Counted from the first letter of the stretch, positions 42,744-53,321 are shown. The stretch is 64,000 nucleotides of DNA from Micromonospora carbonacea (GCF_014205165.1 NZ_JACHMZ010000001.1:992001-1056000), one strand, 5' to 3'. Numbers and translations: made by a program. The notes: generated by a model not told the origin, from the letters alone.

Positions 42744-43018
42744 GAGGCCAGCCGTCCGCGCGAAGCCTCGCCCAGCAGTGCCGCCGCCTTGGCCCGCAGC
42801 TCGGGCGTGATCTTCGCCTGCGCCTCGTCGAGCCGCTGCCCGGCTTCGGTGAGACCCGCCTCGGTCAACCGGAAGCCGACCTGCCGCAGTGCCCGACGGG
42901 TGCGTTCCCCGGCCATCCGCTGCCGGACGCTCTCGGTGATGAACGCCGAGACGTTCGGCTCCTCGGCCAGCCGCTCCGCCACGTCGTCGGGAACGCTGAT
43001 GGCGATCTTCTTGGTCAT
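42740..43018 (-). CDS. Putative VapB-type antitoxin
   Basis: 92 aa from ATG 43018. The N-terminus MTKKIAISVPDDVAERLAE followed by VSAFITESVRQRM is a ribbon-helix-helix DNA-binding pattern. The C-terminal half is helical and charged, suited to binding the toxin. It precedes and overlaps the PIN gene and probably autoregulates the pair from the 214-bp gap shared with ettA. Confidence 0.72.
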   Translation of the reverse strand: MTKKIAISVPDDVAERLAEEPNVSAFITESVRQRMAGERTRRALRQVGFRLTEAGLTEAGQRLDEAQAKITPELRAKAAALLGEASRGRLAS

Positions 43019-43232
43019 ACCGCGAAAGCTATCCGGTTATACCGGGCGGGGCAAGGGGGCACGCGGGGGTGGTCGCCGGGCGGGGTGATGTGGGCGCAGC
43101 TCGGCGTACCTGTCAGGATTGACGATGGCGTGCGTCGTGGCCGGCCCCCGGCCGGCGGCGGCGAGGGGCCCCGGAGCCCGCGCCCGCATCCCGACGCGTC
43201 GAGACCAGCAATCAACGGAGGTAGCCCGCACC

Positions 43233-44909
<1,677 letters not shown>

Positions 44910-44911
44910 GC

Positions 44912-45367
44912 ATGGCGGACCGCTTCGTCTACCACTGCACCCTGCGCTGGTCCGACCTGGACGCGTACGGCCACGTCAACAACTCGCGCTTCCTCACCCT
45001 CTACGAGGAGGCGCGGGTGGCGCTGATGTTCGCCGGCGGCAAGGCGTGGGGGGTCGGCTCGTTCGCCGACGGGGTCGTCATCCGCCGGCACGAGGTCGAC
45101 TACCTGCGCCCGGTCGACTACGCGCTGGGCCGGGCCACGGCCGAGGCCGCCCCGACCGTCCGGATCGAGCTGTGGGTGGAGGAGATCCGGGCCGCCCGGT
45201 TCACCGTCGCCTACGAGCTGTACGACGGCGACACCCTCGCCAGCACCGCCCGCTCGGTGCTGGTCCCGTTCGACCTGGTCGCCCAGCGGCCCCGGCGGGT
45301 CACCGACGAGGAGCGGGCCTTCCTGCTGTCGTACGCCCCCGGCAGCGCGGCCGGGCGGCCGGCGTGA
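44912..45367 (+). CDS. Acyl-CoA thioesterase, hotdog fold
   Basis: 151 aa from ATG 44912. LRWSDLDAYGHVNNSRFLTLYEEAR is the 4-hydroxybenzoyl-CoA thioesterase-type motif with its catalytic Asp, followed by the hotdog strands. It hydrolyses an acyl-CoA of unknown chain length. It follows ettA directly and overlaps the next gene by 4 bp, so it lies in an ettA-led operon. Confidence 0.88.
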   Translation: MADRFVYHCTLRWSDLDAYGHVNNSRFLTLYEEARVALMFAGGKAWGVGSFADGVVIRRHEVDYLRPVDYALGRATAEAAPTVRIELWVEEIRAARFTVAYELYDGDTLASTARSVLVPFDLVAQRPRRVTDEERAFLLSYAPGSAAGRPA

Positions 45368-46143
45368 GCGACGCACCGGCGCGCCCGCAGCGGCCCGGCC
45401 CGGACCCCGGTCCGGTCGGCGGGCACGGGCTGACCGGGGTGGCGGACGCGGGCGCGTTCCTGGCCCGGCTGGTCCGGCTCGACCCGGCCGCGCCGGTCCG
45501 GCTGCGCCCGGCCGCGCCGGCCGGCGGGCCGGACGCGGCGGGCGGCCGGACGGCGCTCTGGGCCCGGCTGCCGTGGGGCGTGCTGGCCGTCCGGACGGTG
45601 GCCGGGCCGGGGTGCGGTGACGTCACGGTGGCCGCCGGGGAGCTGCTGGACGCGCTGTCGTCCGGCGCGGGCGGCCTGCCCGTGCGGCGGGACGCGCAGT
45701 GGCGCTGGCCGCTGCCGCCGCCGGCCAGCCGGTCGGTGGAGCTGTTGCCGGCCGGGGAGCTGTGGCGGATCGCCGAGGCGGCCGCCGGCACGCTGCGGGA
45801 GGCCGCCGCGCACGGGGTGGCCGGCCGGGCGGTGGGTCAGCGGGTGCTGCGGGACGCCCTGCTCGACCACGTTGCGGTGGTGGTCACCCCGGACGACCCG
45901 CCCGGGCCCCCCGTCGAGATCGCCCAGCGGCTGGTGCAGGGGCTGGTGCGGATGGGCTTCCTGGGTCGCCCCGGCGACGGCGATACGGCCGCCGCGGGCC
46001 CCGGTGCGGGGGCCGGGGGCGGCGACGTTCAGGTGAGGACGGCCGGCCGGTGGGTCGGTCTGGTGGGACCATACGGAGCCGTGTGGTCGCAGAAGGTTGT
46101 GGATCTTGCCGTCATGCCGCTCGGGACTCATCCGAAAGTATGA
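45364..46143 (+). CDS. Conserved hypothetical protein, 259 aa
   Basis: GTG 45364 overlaps the thioesterase stop. The protein has a Pro/Arg-rich start, then DAGAFLARLVRLDPAAPVRLRP and LWARLPWGVLAVRTV, and a helical centre ELWRIAEAAAGTLREAAAHGVAGRAVGQRVLRDALLDHVAV. The C-terminal GRWVGLVGPYGAVWSQ follows a glycine-rich linker. No catalytic motif is seen. I do not recognise a family; it is the last gene of the ettA-thioesterase unit. Confidence 0.7.
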   Translation: MSDAPARPQRPGPDPGPVGGHGLTGVADAGAFLARLVRLDPAAPVRLRPAAPAGGPDAAGGRTALWARLPWGVLAVRTVAGPGCGDVTVAAGELLDALSSGAGGLPVRRDAQWRWPLPPPASRSVELLPAGELWRIAEAAAGTLREAAAHGVAGRAVGQRVLRDALLDHVAVVVTPDDPPGPPVEIAQRLVQGLVRMGFLGRPGDGDTAAAGPGAGAGGGDVQVRTAGRWVGLVGPYGAVWSQKVVDLAVMPLGTHPKV

Positions 46144-46274
46144 CCGGTGGTCGTTCTTCTGGCCTGGGGCTGTCGTTGGGGGGATGCCACAACCCGGCTG
46201 TCCGGGTACCGTCCATCCTCGGATCCAACGCACCGTAGGCGGCTGGATCCGCTGGGGAGTGAGGTGCGCGAGCG

Positions 46275-46859
46275 ATGCCGTGGTGGTCATGGCGCCCCGG
46301 TCCCGCCATTGGCGGCGAACCGGAAACTCGAAGCGGGATCACAGTGGACAGCACCGTCCGGGTCGGACCACCGGCCCCACGTCAACCGGGCGACGACTGC
46401 CCGTCCGTCGATCGGCCGATGATCGCCGACATGTCGGCCACCATCGCGCCGGTCACCCTCCGCCGGGTCTGCGACGCGCTCGACCTGCTGGACGTGCGCT
46501 ACCTGGCCGACGGCGACGGCAACCTGCTGGCCATGTGGGAGCGGCACGCGGTGCTGGTCACCCTGGAGGGGCCCGAGGACGAGATCCTGGTGATGCGGGC
46601 CCGCCCGCACGCCACGGTGCCACCGGACTGGGCCGACCGGGCCTACCGGGTGGTCAACGAGTGGAACCACACCCGACGGTTCTGCAAGGCATACATCGGT
46701 GACCCCACCGAGCGGGGGCAACTGCCCATCTACGCGGAGCTCCAGGTGCCGCTCGGCGCCGGCGCGCACGACGCGCTGCTGGTGGAGATGCTCGACTGCG
46801 GGGCCGCGGTGGCCACCACCTTCGTGGACTGGCTGCACGACGAGGGTGCCCTGCTCTGA
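46275..46859 (+). CDS. YbjN domain-containing protein
   Basis: 194 aa from ATG 46275 (MPWWSWRPG); GGAGTGAGG lies upstream. After a disordered ~50 residues, the YbjN/type III chaperone-like domain runs to the end, with VCDALDLLDVRYLADGDGNLLAMWE and AYRVVNEWNHTRRFCKAYIG. Function in actinobacteria is unclear; such proteins are thought to be small-molecule- or peptide-binding chaperones. An internal start near 46421 would leave only the domain. Confidence 0.75.
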   Translation: MPWWSWRPGPAIGGEPETRSGITVDSTVRVGPPAPRQPGDDCPSVDRPMIADMSATIAPVTLRRVCDALDLLDVRYLADGDGNLLAMWERHAVLVTLEGPEDEILVMRARPHATVPPDWADRAYRVVNEWNHTRRFCKAYIGDPTERGQLPIYAELQVPLGAGAHDALLVEMLDCGAAVATTFVDWLHDEGALL

Positions 46860-46914
46860 TCCGCACGGTCCCGTCCGGGCCGCCGCCGGCGGCCCGGACG
46901 AGACCGTGGCAGGC

Positions 46915-47334
46915 TCAGGCCGGCCCGGCCGGGTCCTCCATGACGTTGACCATGAAGTAGGCGGCCCGCTCCAGATAGTCCCAGAGCGCCGTGGCGATCT
47001 CCGGCGGCAGCTCCAGCCGGTCGACGGCCCGTCGCATGTGGTGCAGCCAGGCGTCGCGCTCGGCGGCGCCGATCCGGAACGGGGCGTGCCGCATCCGCAG
47101 CCGGGGGTGCCCCCGCTGGGCGGAGTAGGTGTTGGGGCCACCCCAGTACTGCATGAGGAACAGCGTCAGCCGGTCGGCGGCGGGGCCCAGATCCTCCTCC
47201 GGATACATCGGCCGCAGCAGCGGATCGGCGGCGACGCCGACGTAGAACTCGTCCACCAGCTTGCGGAAGGTGGGTTCGCCGCCGACCGCTTCGAAGAGGG
47301 TCGCGGCACGCTCGGACTCACCGGTGGGATTCAC
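46915..47334 (-). CDS. glbO: Group II truncated haemoglobin
   Basis: 139 aa. It shows the group II (HbO) pattern: LFEAVGGEPTFRKLVDEFY, MYPEEDL, FLMQYWGGPNTYSAQRGHPRLRMRHAPFRIG with the proximal histidine near H82, and a distal-pocket Tyr/Trp set. It binds haem and probably acts in oxygen or nitric-oxide chemistry near respiratory enzymes. It is convergent with the YbjN gene, 55 bp away. Confidence 0.92.
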   Translation of the reverse strand: MNPTGESERAATLFEAVGGEPTFRKLVDEFYVGVAADPLLRPMYPEEDLGPAADRLTLFLMQYWGGPNTYSAQRGHPRLRMRHAPFRIGAAERDAWLHHMRRAVDRLELPPEIATALWDYLERAAYFMVNVMEDPAGPA

Positions 47335-47470
47335 CGTTCCATCCTGCCAGGTGCGGCCGGACCCGGCGGCGGCCTACCGGCCCGGCCACTGCCGACCTCG
47401 TCACAGCGGGATCACGGCGGCCCGGCGCGGCGGGAAGGCCGGGTGACCCGCGACGGCAGCCCCCGGGTGG

Positions 47471-48868
47471 TCAGCTCACCGCCTGGCTGGCCCGGCCGCG
47501 CTCGCCCGGCGCGCCGCCCTCGCGCCCGTCGCCCGGGGCGACGGGCCGGGGCCGGGGCTCGCCGGTACCGGCCGGGGCCGGTGCCGGCGTTGCGGCGTTG
47601 CCGGCGGCCTCCACCGCCGCGTCGATCGCCGTCCGCGTCGGCCACGCCGCGGCGGTGAGCAGCATCAGCAGCACGCCGGCCGCGCTCCACCCCCCGACCA
47701 CCACCGGGATCGGGAAACGCTCGGCGAGCAGGCCGGTGACCAGCACGGCGAGGCCCTGGATCACCTGGACGCCGGTGGCCATCACGCCGAACGCCCGGGC
47801 CCGGTAGCCGTTGGGCAGCGCGCGGACGAAGAGACCGTTGGCGACCGGGAGCAGCCCGGCGACCGCGAAGCCGCACAGGCCGGCGAGCAGCGCCACCACC
47901 AGCGGCGGCGGGTCGAGCAGCGACGGCACCAGGACGAGCGGGGCGAGCACCGCCAGCGGCCGGATCAGCACGAGCCGGCGGGCCGGGGCGACCGCCCGGC
48001 TGACCAGCAGCCCGCCCAGGATGAAGCCGACCGGGTTGGCGGCCATGATCACGGCCTGGGCGACGCCGCTGTCCATGCCGTCGTCGACGCCCTCGCGGGC
48101 CCAGGCGGCGGCCAGCCCCTCCGGCACGATGGAGAAGAGCATGGCGCTGAAGACCAGCAGGGCGATCGCCCGCAGCACCGGCGTGCCGAACACGATCCGG
48201 AAGCCGTCGCCGGTCTCCCGCAGCAGGTGGCTGCGGTGGGCGCTGGTCATCGCCGGCGGCCGGTCCTGCACGCCGAAGCGGACCAGGGCCGCCGACAGGG
48301 CGAAGGTGGCCGCGTTGACCAGCAGGGCGAGGGTCGGGTCGAACGCGGCGAGGGCCGCGCCGATGAGATAGCCGAGCACCTGGGCGGCCTGGCCGGTGCT
48401 GCTGTTGAGCGAGAGCCCGACGACCAGCCGGTCGCCGGTCAGGATGAGCGGCATCAGCGCGGACCGGGCGGCCTGGCTGGGCGGGTTGGCCAGGGTGGTC
48501 GCGAAGAGCAGGCAGAGGATCAGCCACGGCTCGTTGCCCGGGAGGGCGACCAGCACCATCAGGGCCATCCGGATCAGGTCGCACGCCACCATCACCGAGC
48601 GGTAGCGGTAGCGCTCGGCCAGCGTGGCCAGCAGCGGGCCGCCGATCAACCAGGGCAGGAAGCTGACCGCGAACGCGGCGGCCGAATAGGCCACGGACTG
48701 CGTCTCGCGGTAGACCAGCACCGTGACGGCGGCCTTGGCGATGAAGTCGCCGATCCAGGAGAGCGCGCTGGCGGTGAAGACCGCCCTGTACTCCCGCTGG
48801 GCGAACACCTCGCGGAAGGTGGCCGGCCCTTCCTGGGAGGGTCGCTCGTCGGACACCGTGGCCTCCAT
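47471..48868 (-). CDS. Major facilitator superfamily transporter
   Basis: 465 aa from ATG 48868 (MEATVSDERPSQEGPATF); a GTG three codons earlier is possible. About twelve membrane helices, with TFREVFAQREYRAVFTASALSWIGD at the N-terminus and a GN-type loop typical of drug/EntS-like efflux MFS. Residues after ~435 are a Pro/Ala/Arg-rich cytoplasmic tail. The substrate is unknown. Confidence 0.85.
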   Translation of the reverse strand: MEATVSDERPSQEGPATFREVFAQREYRAVFTASALSWIGDFIAKAAVTVLVYRETQSVAYSAAAFAVSFLPWLIGGPLLATLAERYRYRSVMVACDLIRMALMVLVALPGNEPWLILCLLFATTLANPPSQAARSALMPLILTGDRLVVGLSLNSSTGQAAQVLGYLIGAALAAFDPTLALLVNAATFALSAALVRFGVQDRPPAMTSAHRSHLLRETGDGFRIVFGTPVLRAIALLVFSAMLFSIVPEGLAAAWAREGVDDGMDSGVAQAVIMAANPVGFILGGLLVSRAVAPARRLVLIRPLAVLAPLVLVPSLLDPPPLVVALLAGLCGFAVAGLLPVANGLFVRALPNGYRARAFGVMATGVQVIQGLAVLVTGLLAERFPIPVVVGGWSAAGVLLMLLTAAAWPTRTAIDAAVEAAGNAATPAPAPAGTGEPRPRPVAPGDGREGGAPGERGRASQAVS

Positions 48869-49190
48869 CGTTCCCACGGTGGGCCACTCGTGATGGCCTG
48901 ACCGGGAACCGTCGTCAGATCTACGGATCAGCGAGACGTGATCACGCTCCGGCAGGTGGCGTGCGTACCGGATTCTGCCCGATCGTCTGACAACTAGCTA
49001 GGGCGAACGGATTGATCGTCGCATCTCCGACTGAACGAACGGACGATACCCGAGGGGCCGCGAGGTCCGCGACCCCTGTATTCTCGGCCAACATATCCGC
49101 AGGTCATCGACGTTTCTCGGTGGCTCGGGCGGATGGTGGCCCGCCCGCGGCGGTGGCGGCGGAGCCGGATCAGGGGGTCGGTGGGCCCGC
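48869..49190. other. Intergenic region, nothing recognised
   Basis: 322 bp between the MFS start and the MscS stop. It should hold the MFS promoter. I see no gene, hairpin of note or repeat. Confidence 0.4.
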
Positions 49191-50300
49191 TCAGGTGGCC
49201 CCGCCCTGGCCGGTCGCCGTGTCGTCCGGGGCCCGCAGCGGGACGCCCGGATAGAGGCGGGCGGCGGCGATCTTGGCGGTGATGCCCGAGTTCTCCAGCG
49301 CCTCGGCGAGCCGCCGGCGCAACTCCCGGCCCACCGCGAACTGCCCGTCCGCGGTGGTCTTCACCACCGTGCGGATCACCGCGCCGTCCACCGTCATCTG
49401 CTCGACGCCCAGCACGTCGGGCTCCTCCACGATCTCCGGGGCCAGGTCCGGGTCCAGGGCCACCGACGCGGCGGCCGTGCGCAGCACCGCCGTCGCCTCC
49501 TCGGTGCCGGCGAACCCGATCGGCAGGTCCACCACGACCAGCGCCCACCCCTGGCTCTTGTTGCCCACCCGGACGATCTCGCCGTTGCGGATGTACCAGA
49601 GCACGCCCCGGCCGTCGCGGACGGTGGTGACCCGCAGGCCGACCGACTCCACCACGCCCGTCGCCTCGCCCAGGTCCACCGTGTCGCCCACGCCGTACTG
49701 GTCCTCGACCAGCATGAACAGGCCGGCGATCAGGTCCTTGACCAGGCTCTGCGCGCCGAAGCCGAGCGCCACGCCGGCGATGCCCGCGCTGGCCAGCAGC
49801 GGCGCCAGGTCGAAGCTGAACTCCCGCAGGATCATCAGCAGCGCGATGCCGAAGACGAACGCCGTGACCATGCTGCGCAGCACCGAGCCGATCGCCTCGG
49901 CCCGCTGCCGCCGCCGCTCGGGGATGAACTCGCCGGGCTCGTGGGCGGCGGTCGGCACCCGCTCGCGCAGCGGACGCAGCAGCGTGGGCACCCCGTCGGC
50001 GGTGGTCCGGACCAGCCGCTTGATCATCCGGTGCAGCGCCCACCGGGCGAGGAAGGCCAGCGCGAGGATCAGCAGCACCCGCAGCGGCTTGAGCAGGATC
50101 CAGTAGCTGCCCTCCGCGAACCAGGCCGAGCCGCTCGTCTCGTACAGCCACTCGCAGGAGGTGCTGCCCTGGCAGTCCGCGCTCGGCGACGGGCCCGGGG
50201 ACGCCCCGGGGGCCGCGGTGGCGGGCGCGGTGACGGCCACGACGTCGGAGAGGGTGGCGAGAAACAGGCTGCGGGCGCTCACCCTGCTTTCGTACCCCAC
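49191..50300 (-). CDS. Small-conductance mechanosensitive channel (MscS family)
   Basis: 369 aa. An N-terminal signal-like or first membrane segment is followed by extracytoplasmic CQGSTSCEW with two cysteines, then helices near 70-85 and 140-160. The pore region is LLASAGIAGVALGFGAQSLVKDLIAGLFMLVEDQYGVGD, and the cytoplasmic beta domain follows. It opens under membrane tension to release osmolytes. The start at 50300 gives an N-terminus of uncertain topology. Confidence 0.9.
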   Translation of the reverse strand: MGYESRVSARSLFLATLSDVVAVTAPATAAPGASPGPSPSADCQGSTSCEWLYETSGSAWFAEGSYWILLKPLRVLLILALAFLARWALHRMIKRLVRTTADGVPTLLRPLRERVPTAAHEPGEFIPERRRQRAEAIGSVLRSMVTAFVFGIALLMILREFSFDLAPLLASAGIAGVALGFGAQSLVKDLIAGLFMLVEDQYGVGDTVDLGEATGVVESVGLRVTTVRDGRGVLWYIRNGEIVRVGNKSQGWALVVVDLPIGFAGTEEATAVLRTAAASVALDPDLAPEIVEEPDVLGVEQMTVDGAVIRTVVKTTADGQFAVGRELRRRLAEALENSGITAKIAAARLYPGVPLRAPDDTATGQGGAT

Positions 50301-50394
50301 CGCCCGCGACCGGCCGGCAGCGGGGCGCGTGCCCCCGGGCGGACCGTGCGGAACCGGTCATCCTGACACAACCGCCGAGTGCTTCGAGGAGGGA

Positions 50395-50421
50395 CCCCGG
50401 ATTAGTACGTGCAATCCGGGG
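50395..50421. promoter_or_regulatory. 9-bp inverted repeat upstream of the HNH gene
   Basis: CCCCGGATT at 50395-50403 and AATCCGGGG at 50413-50421 flank a 9-base spacer AGTACGTGC. It lies between the divergent mscS and HNH genes, about 125 bp before the HNH start, and may be an operator or a hairpin in the leader. Confidence 0.45.
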
Positions 50422-50545
50422 CCTTATCAGGGACGATTGGCGCAACGGACGTCGGTGATCCCGCCGACGCCGGCGTCGTTCCGCCCTGCGCGGGTCGGCC
50501 CGGCGGGCCAGCGGCGGGAGCAGCTGGACCGGGAGGGTGAGCTCG

Positions 50546-51088
50546 ATGCCTGACATACGACCCGCGGTGGGCTCTGGCGCGCTGGTTCTCAACGCCACCT
50601 ACGAGCCGCTGTGTGTCGTGTCCGTGCGTCGCGCCGCCATTCTCGTGCTCTCCGCCAAGGCCGTCTGCGTCGCCGACGGCGAGGGGATCCTGCACAGCGC
50701 CCGCGACGCGCTCCCGGTGCCCTCCGTGGTCCGGCTCACCCGGTTCGTGCGGGTGCCCTACCGCGCCCACGTCGGGCTCTCCCGGCGGGCGATCTTCGCC
50801 CGGGACGGCTGGCGGTGCGCCTACTGCCGGGGCCCGGCCGAGACCATCGACCACGTCTTCCCGCGCAGCCGGGGCGGCCGGCACGCCTGGGAGAACGTGG
50901 TGGCCGCCTGCGCCCGGTGCAACCACACCAAGGGCGACAAGACCCCGGCCGAGCTGGGCTGGCGGCTGCACGCCCCGCCGGCCGTGCCGAAGGGGACCGC
51001 GTGGCGGGTGCTCGGGCACCGGGCCCCCGACCCGCGCTGGGCGGACTGGCTCGACCTGCGCGAGGCCGAGACCGAGGCGGCGGCCTGA
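50546..51088 (+). CDS. HNH endonuclease family protein
   Basis: 180 aa from ATG 50546 with GGGAGGG upstream. The HNH core is DGWRCAYCRGPAETIDHVFPRSRGGRHAWENVVAACARCNHTKGDKTP: two CxxC zinc pairs, the DHV histidine, central N and final H. The N-terminal VLNATYEPLCVVSVRRAAILVL is typical of a widespread housekeeping-like HNH family in actinobacteria. Its natural substrate is not established. Followed by tandem 14-bp repeats. Confidence 0.9.
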   Translation: MPDIRPAVGSGALVLNATYEPLCVVSVRRAAILVLSAKAVCVADGEGILHSARDALPVPSVVRLTRFVRVPYRAHVGLSRRAIFARDGWRCAYCRGPAETIDHVFPRSRGGRHAWENVVAACARCNHTKGDKTPAELGWRLHAPPAVPKGTAWRVLGHRAPDPRWADWLDLREAETEAAA

Positions 51089-51100
51089 GCCACCCGCACG

Positions 51101-51156
51101 CCCGCACGCCTGCGCCCGCACGCCTGCGCCCGCACGCCCGCGCCCGCACGCCCGCG
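51101..51156. repeat. Four tandem 14-bp repeats, CCCGCACGCCYGCG
   Basis: Units at 51101-51114, 51115-51128, 51129-51142 and 51143-51156 differ only at the T/C position. They occupy the short gap between the convergent HNH and sortase genes. Confidence 0.85.
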
Positions 51157-51165
51157 CGGTGCCCG

Positions 51166-52056
51166 TCACCCGGTGCGGGCCTTCACCAGCGACGCGTACA
51201 CCACCACGTTGTCGGCGTACCCCGCCTCGCCGCCGACCCACGCGCCGCCGCAGGTGATCAGGCGCAGCCCCGGGCGGCTGAAGTCGCCGTAGACCTCGTC
51301 CACCGGCAGCCGGGCCTTGGCGTAGCGCCGTACCTCGTCGACCTCGAAGATCGCCACGGAGCGGTCGGCCCGGCTCACCTCGACCCGGTCGCCTGAGCGC
51401 AGCTCCTTCAGCTCGTGGAAGACCGCCGGCCCGGTGCGGGTGTCGACGTGGCCGACGATCACCGCCGGGCCGTACTGGCCGGGGGTCGGGCCCTGGTCGT
51501 ACCAGCCGGCCTCCTGGGCGCGGTCGGCGTCGGGCACCCCGATGCTGCCGTCCGCGGCGATGCCCACGTCGTGCACCGGGGCGTCGAGGCCGATCGGCGC
51601 GCTCGTGATGCCGACCGGCCGGCTGGCCGCCAGCACCGGGAACTTCTTCGGCGGGGGCCGCAGGCCGGCGATGAAGCGGTCCGGCAGGAGGCTCTGCCCC
51701 GTCACCCGTTCGACGCCCAGCATCGCCACGATCAGCACCATCAGGGCGGCGACGAACAGCACCGGGAACCCCGGGCCCCGGCGGACCGCCCGCTGCCACC
51801 GCCGGGCGGCCGTACCGGATCGGGCCGCCGCGCCGACGGGCCCGGCGCGGCCGGGCGGCACGGCGGCGCGGCCGGGCGGTCCCACGGTGGTCACGCTGGC
51901 CGAGAAGGCCTGCCGGGCCACCCGGGCGAACCGGCCGCAGCCCCGGGCCACCAGCCGGGCCGCCGCCCGGACCGGCCTGCGCCGCGTCCGTCGGGCGCGG
52001 TCCCGCCGGTCGCGCTCGCGTCGGGTCGTGGCGGCGGCGCGGGTACGTCGGGCCAT
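51166..52056 (-). CDS. Class F sortase
   Basis: 296 aa. A very basic, Arg-rich cytoplasmic N-terminus (~95 residues) precedes a membrane helix FPVLFVAALMVLIVAMLGV. The extracellular sortase domain has catalytic His in VGHVDT, Cys in LITCGG and the Arg following later. It would cleave a sorting signal and attach or process a surface protein. The gene 12 bp upstream, on the same strand, encodes a secreted protein that may be its partner. Confidence 0.9.
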   Translation of the reverse strand: MARRTRAAATTRRERDRRDRARRTRRRPVRAAARLVARGCGRFARVARQAFSASVTTVGPPGRAAVPPGRAGPVGAAARSGTAARRWQRAVRRGPGFPVLFVAALMVLIVAMLGVERVTGQSLLPDRFIAGLRPPPKKFPVLAASRPVGITSAPIGLDAPVHDVGIAADGSIGVPDADRAQEAGWYDQGPTPGQYGPAVIVGHVDTRTGPAVFHELKELRSGDRVEVSRADRSVAIFEVDEVRRYAKARLPVDEVYGDFSRPGLRLITCGGAWVGGEAGYADNVVVYASLVKARTG

Positions 52057-52068
52057 GACGGCTCCCGG

Positions 52069-52707
52069 TCAGGACCGCGTCCCGGTCTGCCGGCGGGTGC
52101 CGAACGCGCCGAACCCGGCCGCGACGGCCGCCGCCACCAGGCCGCCGACCAGCAGCAGCGAGCCCGTGCCCCGGCCCTCGCCGGCCGTGCCGCCGGCGCC
52201 GGTGTTCGGGCCCTTGCTCGGCTGCGTCATGTTCAGCACGGTGAGGGTGGTGGTCGCGGTGCCGCCGTTGGCGCAGCGCAGCTCGACCGGGTAGTCGCCG
52301 GCCTGCTTGTTGCCGGGCACGGTGACCGCCCCGGTCAGGAAGCCGTTGTTCGGCCGGAGCACGACCCGCCCGAACGCGTCTGACTGCACGTCGGCCTGCC
52401 GGTTGTTGTCGTTGTCGCAGCTCGCCCGGATGTCGACGCGGGTGCCGGCCGGCGCGCTGTTCGGGGTGACCTCGACGAAGGTGTTCTCCCCGGCCCAGGC
52501 CGGCGCGCCGGCGAGCAGGACGAACGCCCCGAGCACGCCGAGCACGGTCAGCGCGGCCCGTACGGTCGGCCCCGCACCCACGGCCCGCGCGCCGCGTCCG
52601 GCCGGCCGGGCCGGGGCCGGCGCGGGCGGCGTTGCCGGACGCATCCTGGCTGCCGGCGCGGCGCACCTGGCCGGCCGGGCACGGTGTGACGTGGTGAGCC
52701 CCCGCAT
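52069..52707 (-). CDS. Secreted/anchored surface protein, sortase partner candidate
   Basis: 212 aa from ATG 52707. A long signal region ends in ALTVLGVLGAFVLLAGAPAWAGENTF, with cleavage likely after AWA. The mature part is an Ig-like beta domain (TFVEVTPNSAPAGTRVDIRASC, GDYPVELRCANGGTATTTLTVLNM) with two cysteines. A Gly-rich linker and C-terminal hydrophobic helix with RR follow. No LPxTG-like signal is visible before the helix. It is in the same operon as the class F sortase. Confidence 0.8.
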   Translation of the reverse strand: MRGLTTSHRARPARCAAPAARMRPATPPAPAPARPAGRGARAVGAGPTVRAALTVLGVLGAFVLLAGAPAWAGENTFVEVTPNSAPAGTRVDIRASCDNDNNRQADVQSDAFGRVVLRPNNGFLTGAVTVPGNKQAGDYPVELRCANGGTATTTLTVLNMTQPSKGPNTGAGGTAGEGRGTGSLLLVGGLVAAAVAAGFGAFGTRRQTGTRS

Positions 52708-52837
52708 CGTTCCCCCCTCCCGGTGCCGAGGCACCGGAATCCTCCCCGGGACAAGTCCGCCCTGCATTCCCCCTGACGTGGGGGCAAACCCGCCGGCACC
52801 GGTCCGCGCGCCGGCTCGGCTGGTGTTCGGCAGGGTG

Positions 52838-52890
52838 TTAGGAGGGGGCCCTTCCTATACAGAAAGCGTTAACAAGGTGCCCTTCCTTAC
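52838..52890. repeat. Diverged copy of the Micromonospora-type palindromic repeat, overlapping the lrp stop
   Basis: Contains GGAGGGGGCCCTTCCTATAC and, after GAAAGCGTTAACAAGG, TGCCCTTCCTTAC. It is the same family as at 38153-38205 but with unequal arms. Its right end supplies the stop codon (TAA, 52887-52889) of the Lrp/AsnC gene. Confidence 0.7.
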
Positions 52891-53321
52891 AGGCGGGTGA
52901 CGGGGTGCCAGGCCAGGGGGGTGGAGAGGACCATCGTGCTCGACGGCTGGCCGTACGGAGCGAGCCGGTCGATCACCCGCTCGAAGTCGCCGATCGAGCC
53001 GGCCGCCACCCGCAGCACGCTGCACGCGTCGCCGGTGATCCGGTGGATCTCCATGATCTCCGGCCAACCCGGCACGTCCGGGTCGTTGAGGATGCACCGC
53101 GACCCGTAGCAGGACATCCGGATCAGGGCGACCACCGTGCGGCCGGCGCGGGCCAGGTCGACGTGGGCGTGGTAGCCGGTGATCACCCCCGACTCCTCCA
53201 GCCGGCGGACCCGTTCCGCCACGGCCGGCGGCGACAGGTGCACCCGGCGGGACAGCTCGCTGTAGGAGAGCCGGGCGTCGGCCTGGAGTTCCCGCAGCAG
53301 CGCCCAGTCCATGTCGTCCAC
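52887..53321 (-). CDS. Lrp/AsnC-family regulator, probable controller of the kynurenine operon
   Basis: 144 aa from GTG 53321, with GGAAGG 6 nt upstream. The N-terminal winged HTH (LLRELQADARLSYSELSRRVHLSPPAVAERVRRLEESGVI) leads to a RAM ligand-binding domain, with residues such as GWPEIMEIHRITGDACSVLRVA. It is divergent from kynA across 145 bp and so probably senses tryptophan, kynurenine or a related amino acid. A repeat element provides its stop codon. Confidence 0.9.
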   Translation of the reverse strand: MDDMDWALLRELQADARLSYSELSRRVHLSPPAVAERVRRLEESGVITGYHAHVDLARAGRTVVALIRMSCYGSRCILNDPDVPGWPEIMEIHRITGDACSVLRVAAGSIGDFERVIDRLAPYGQPSSTMVLSTPLAWHPVTRL

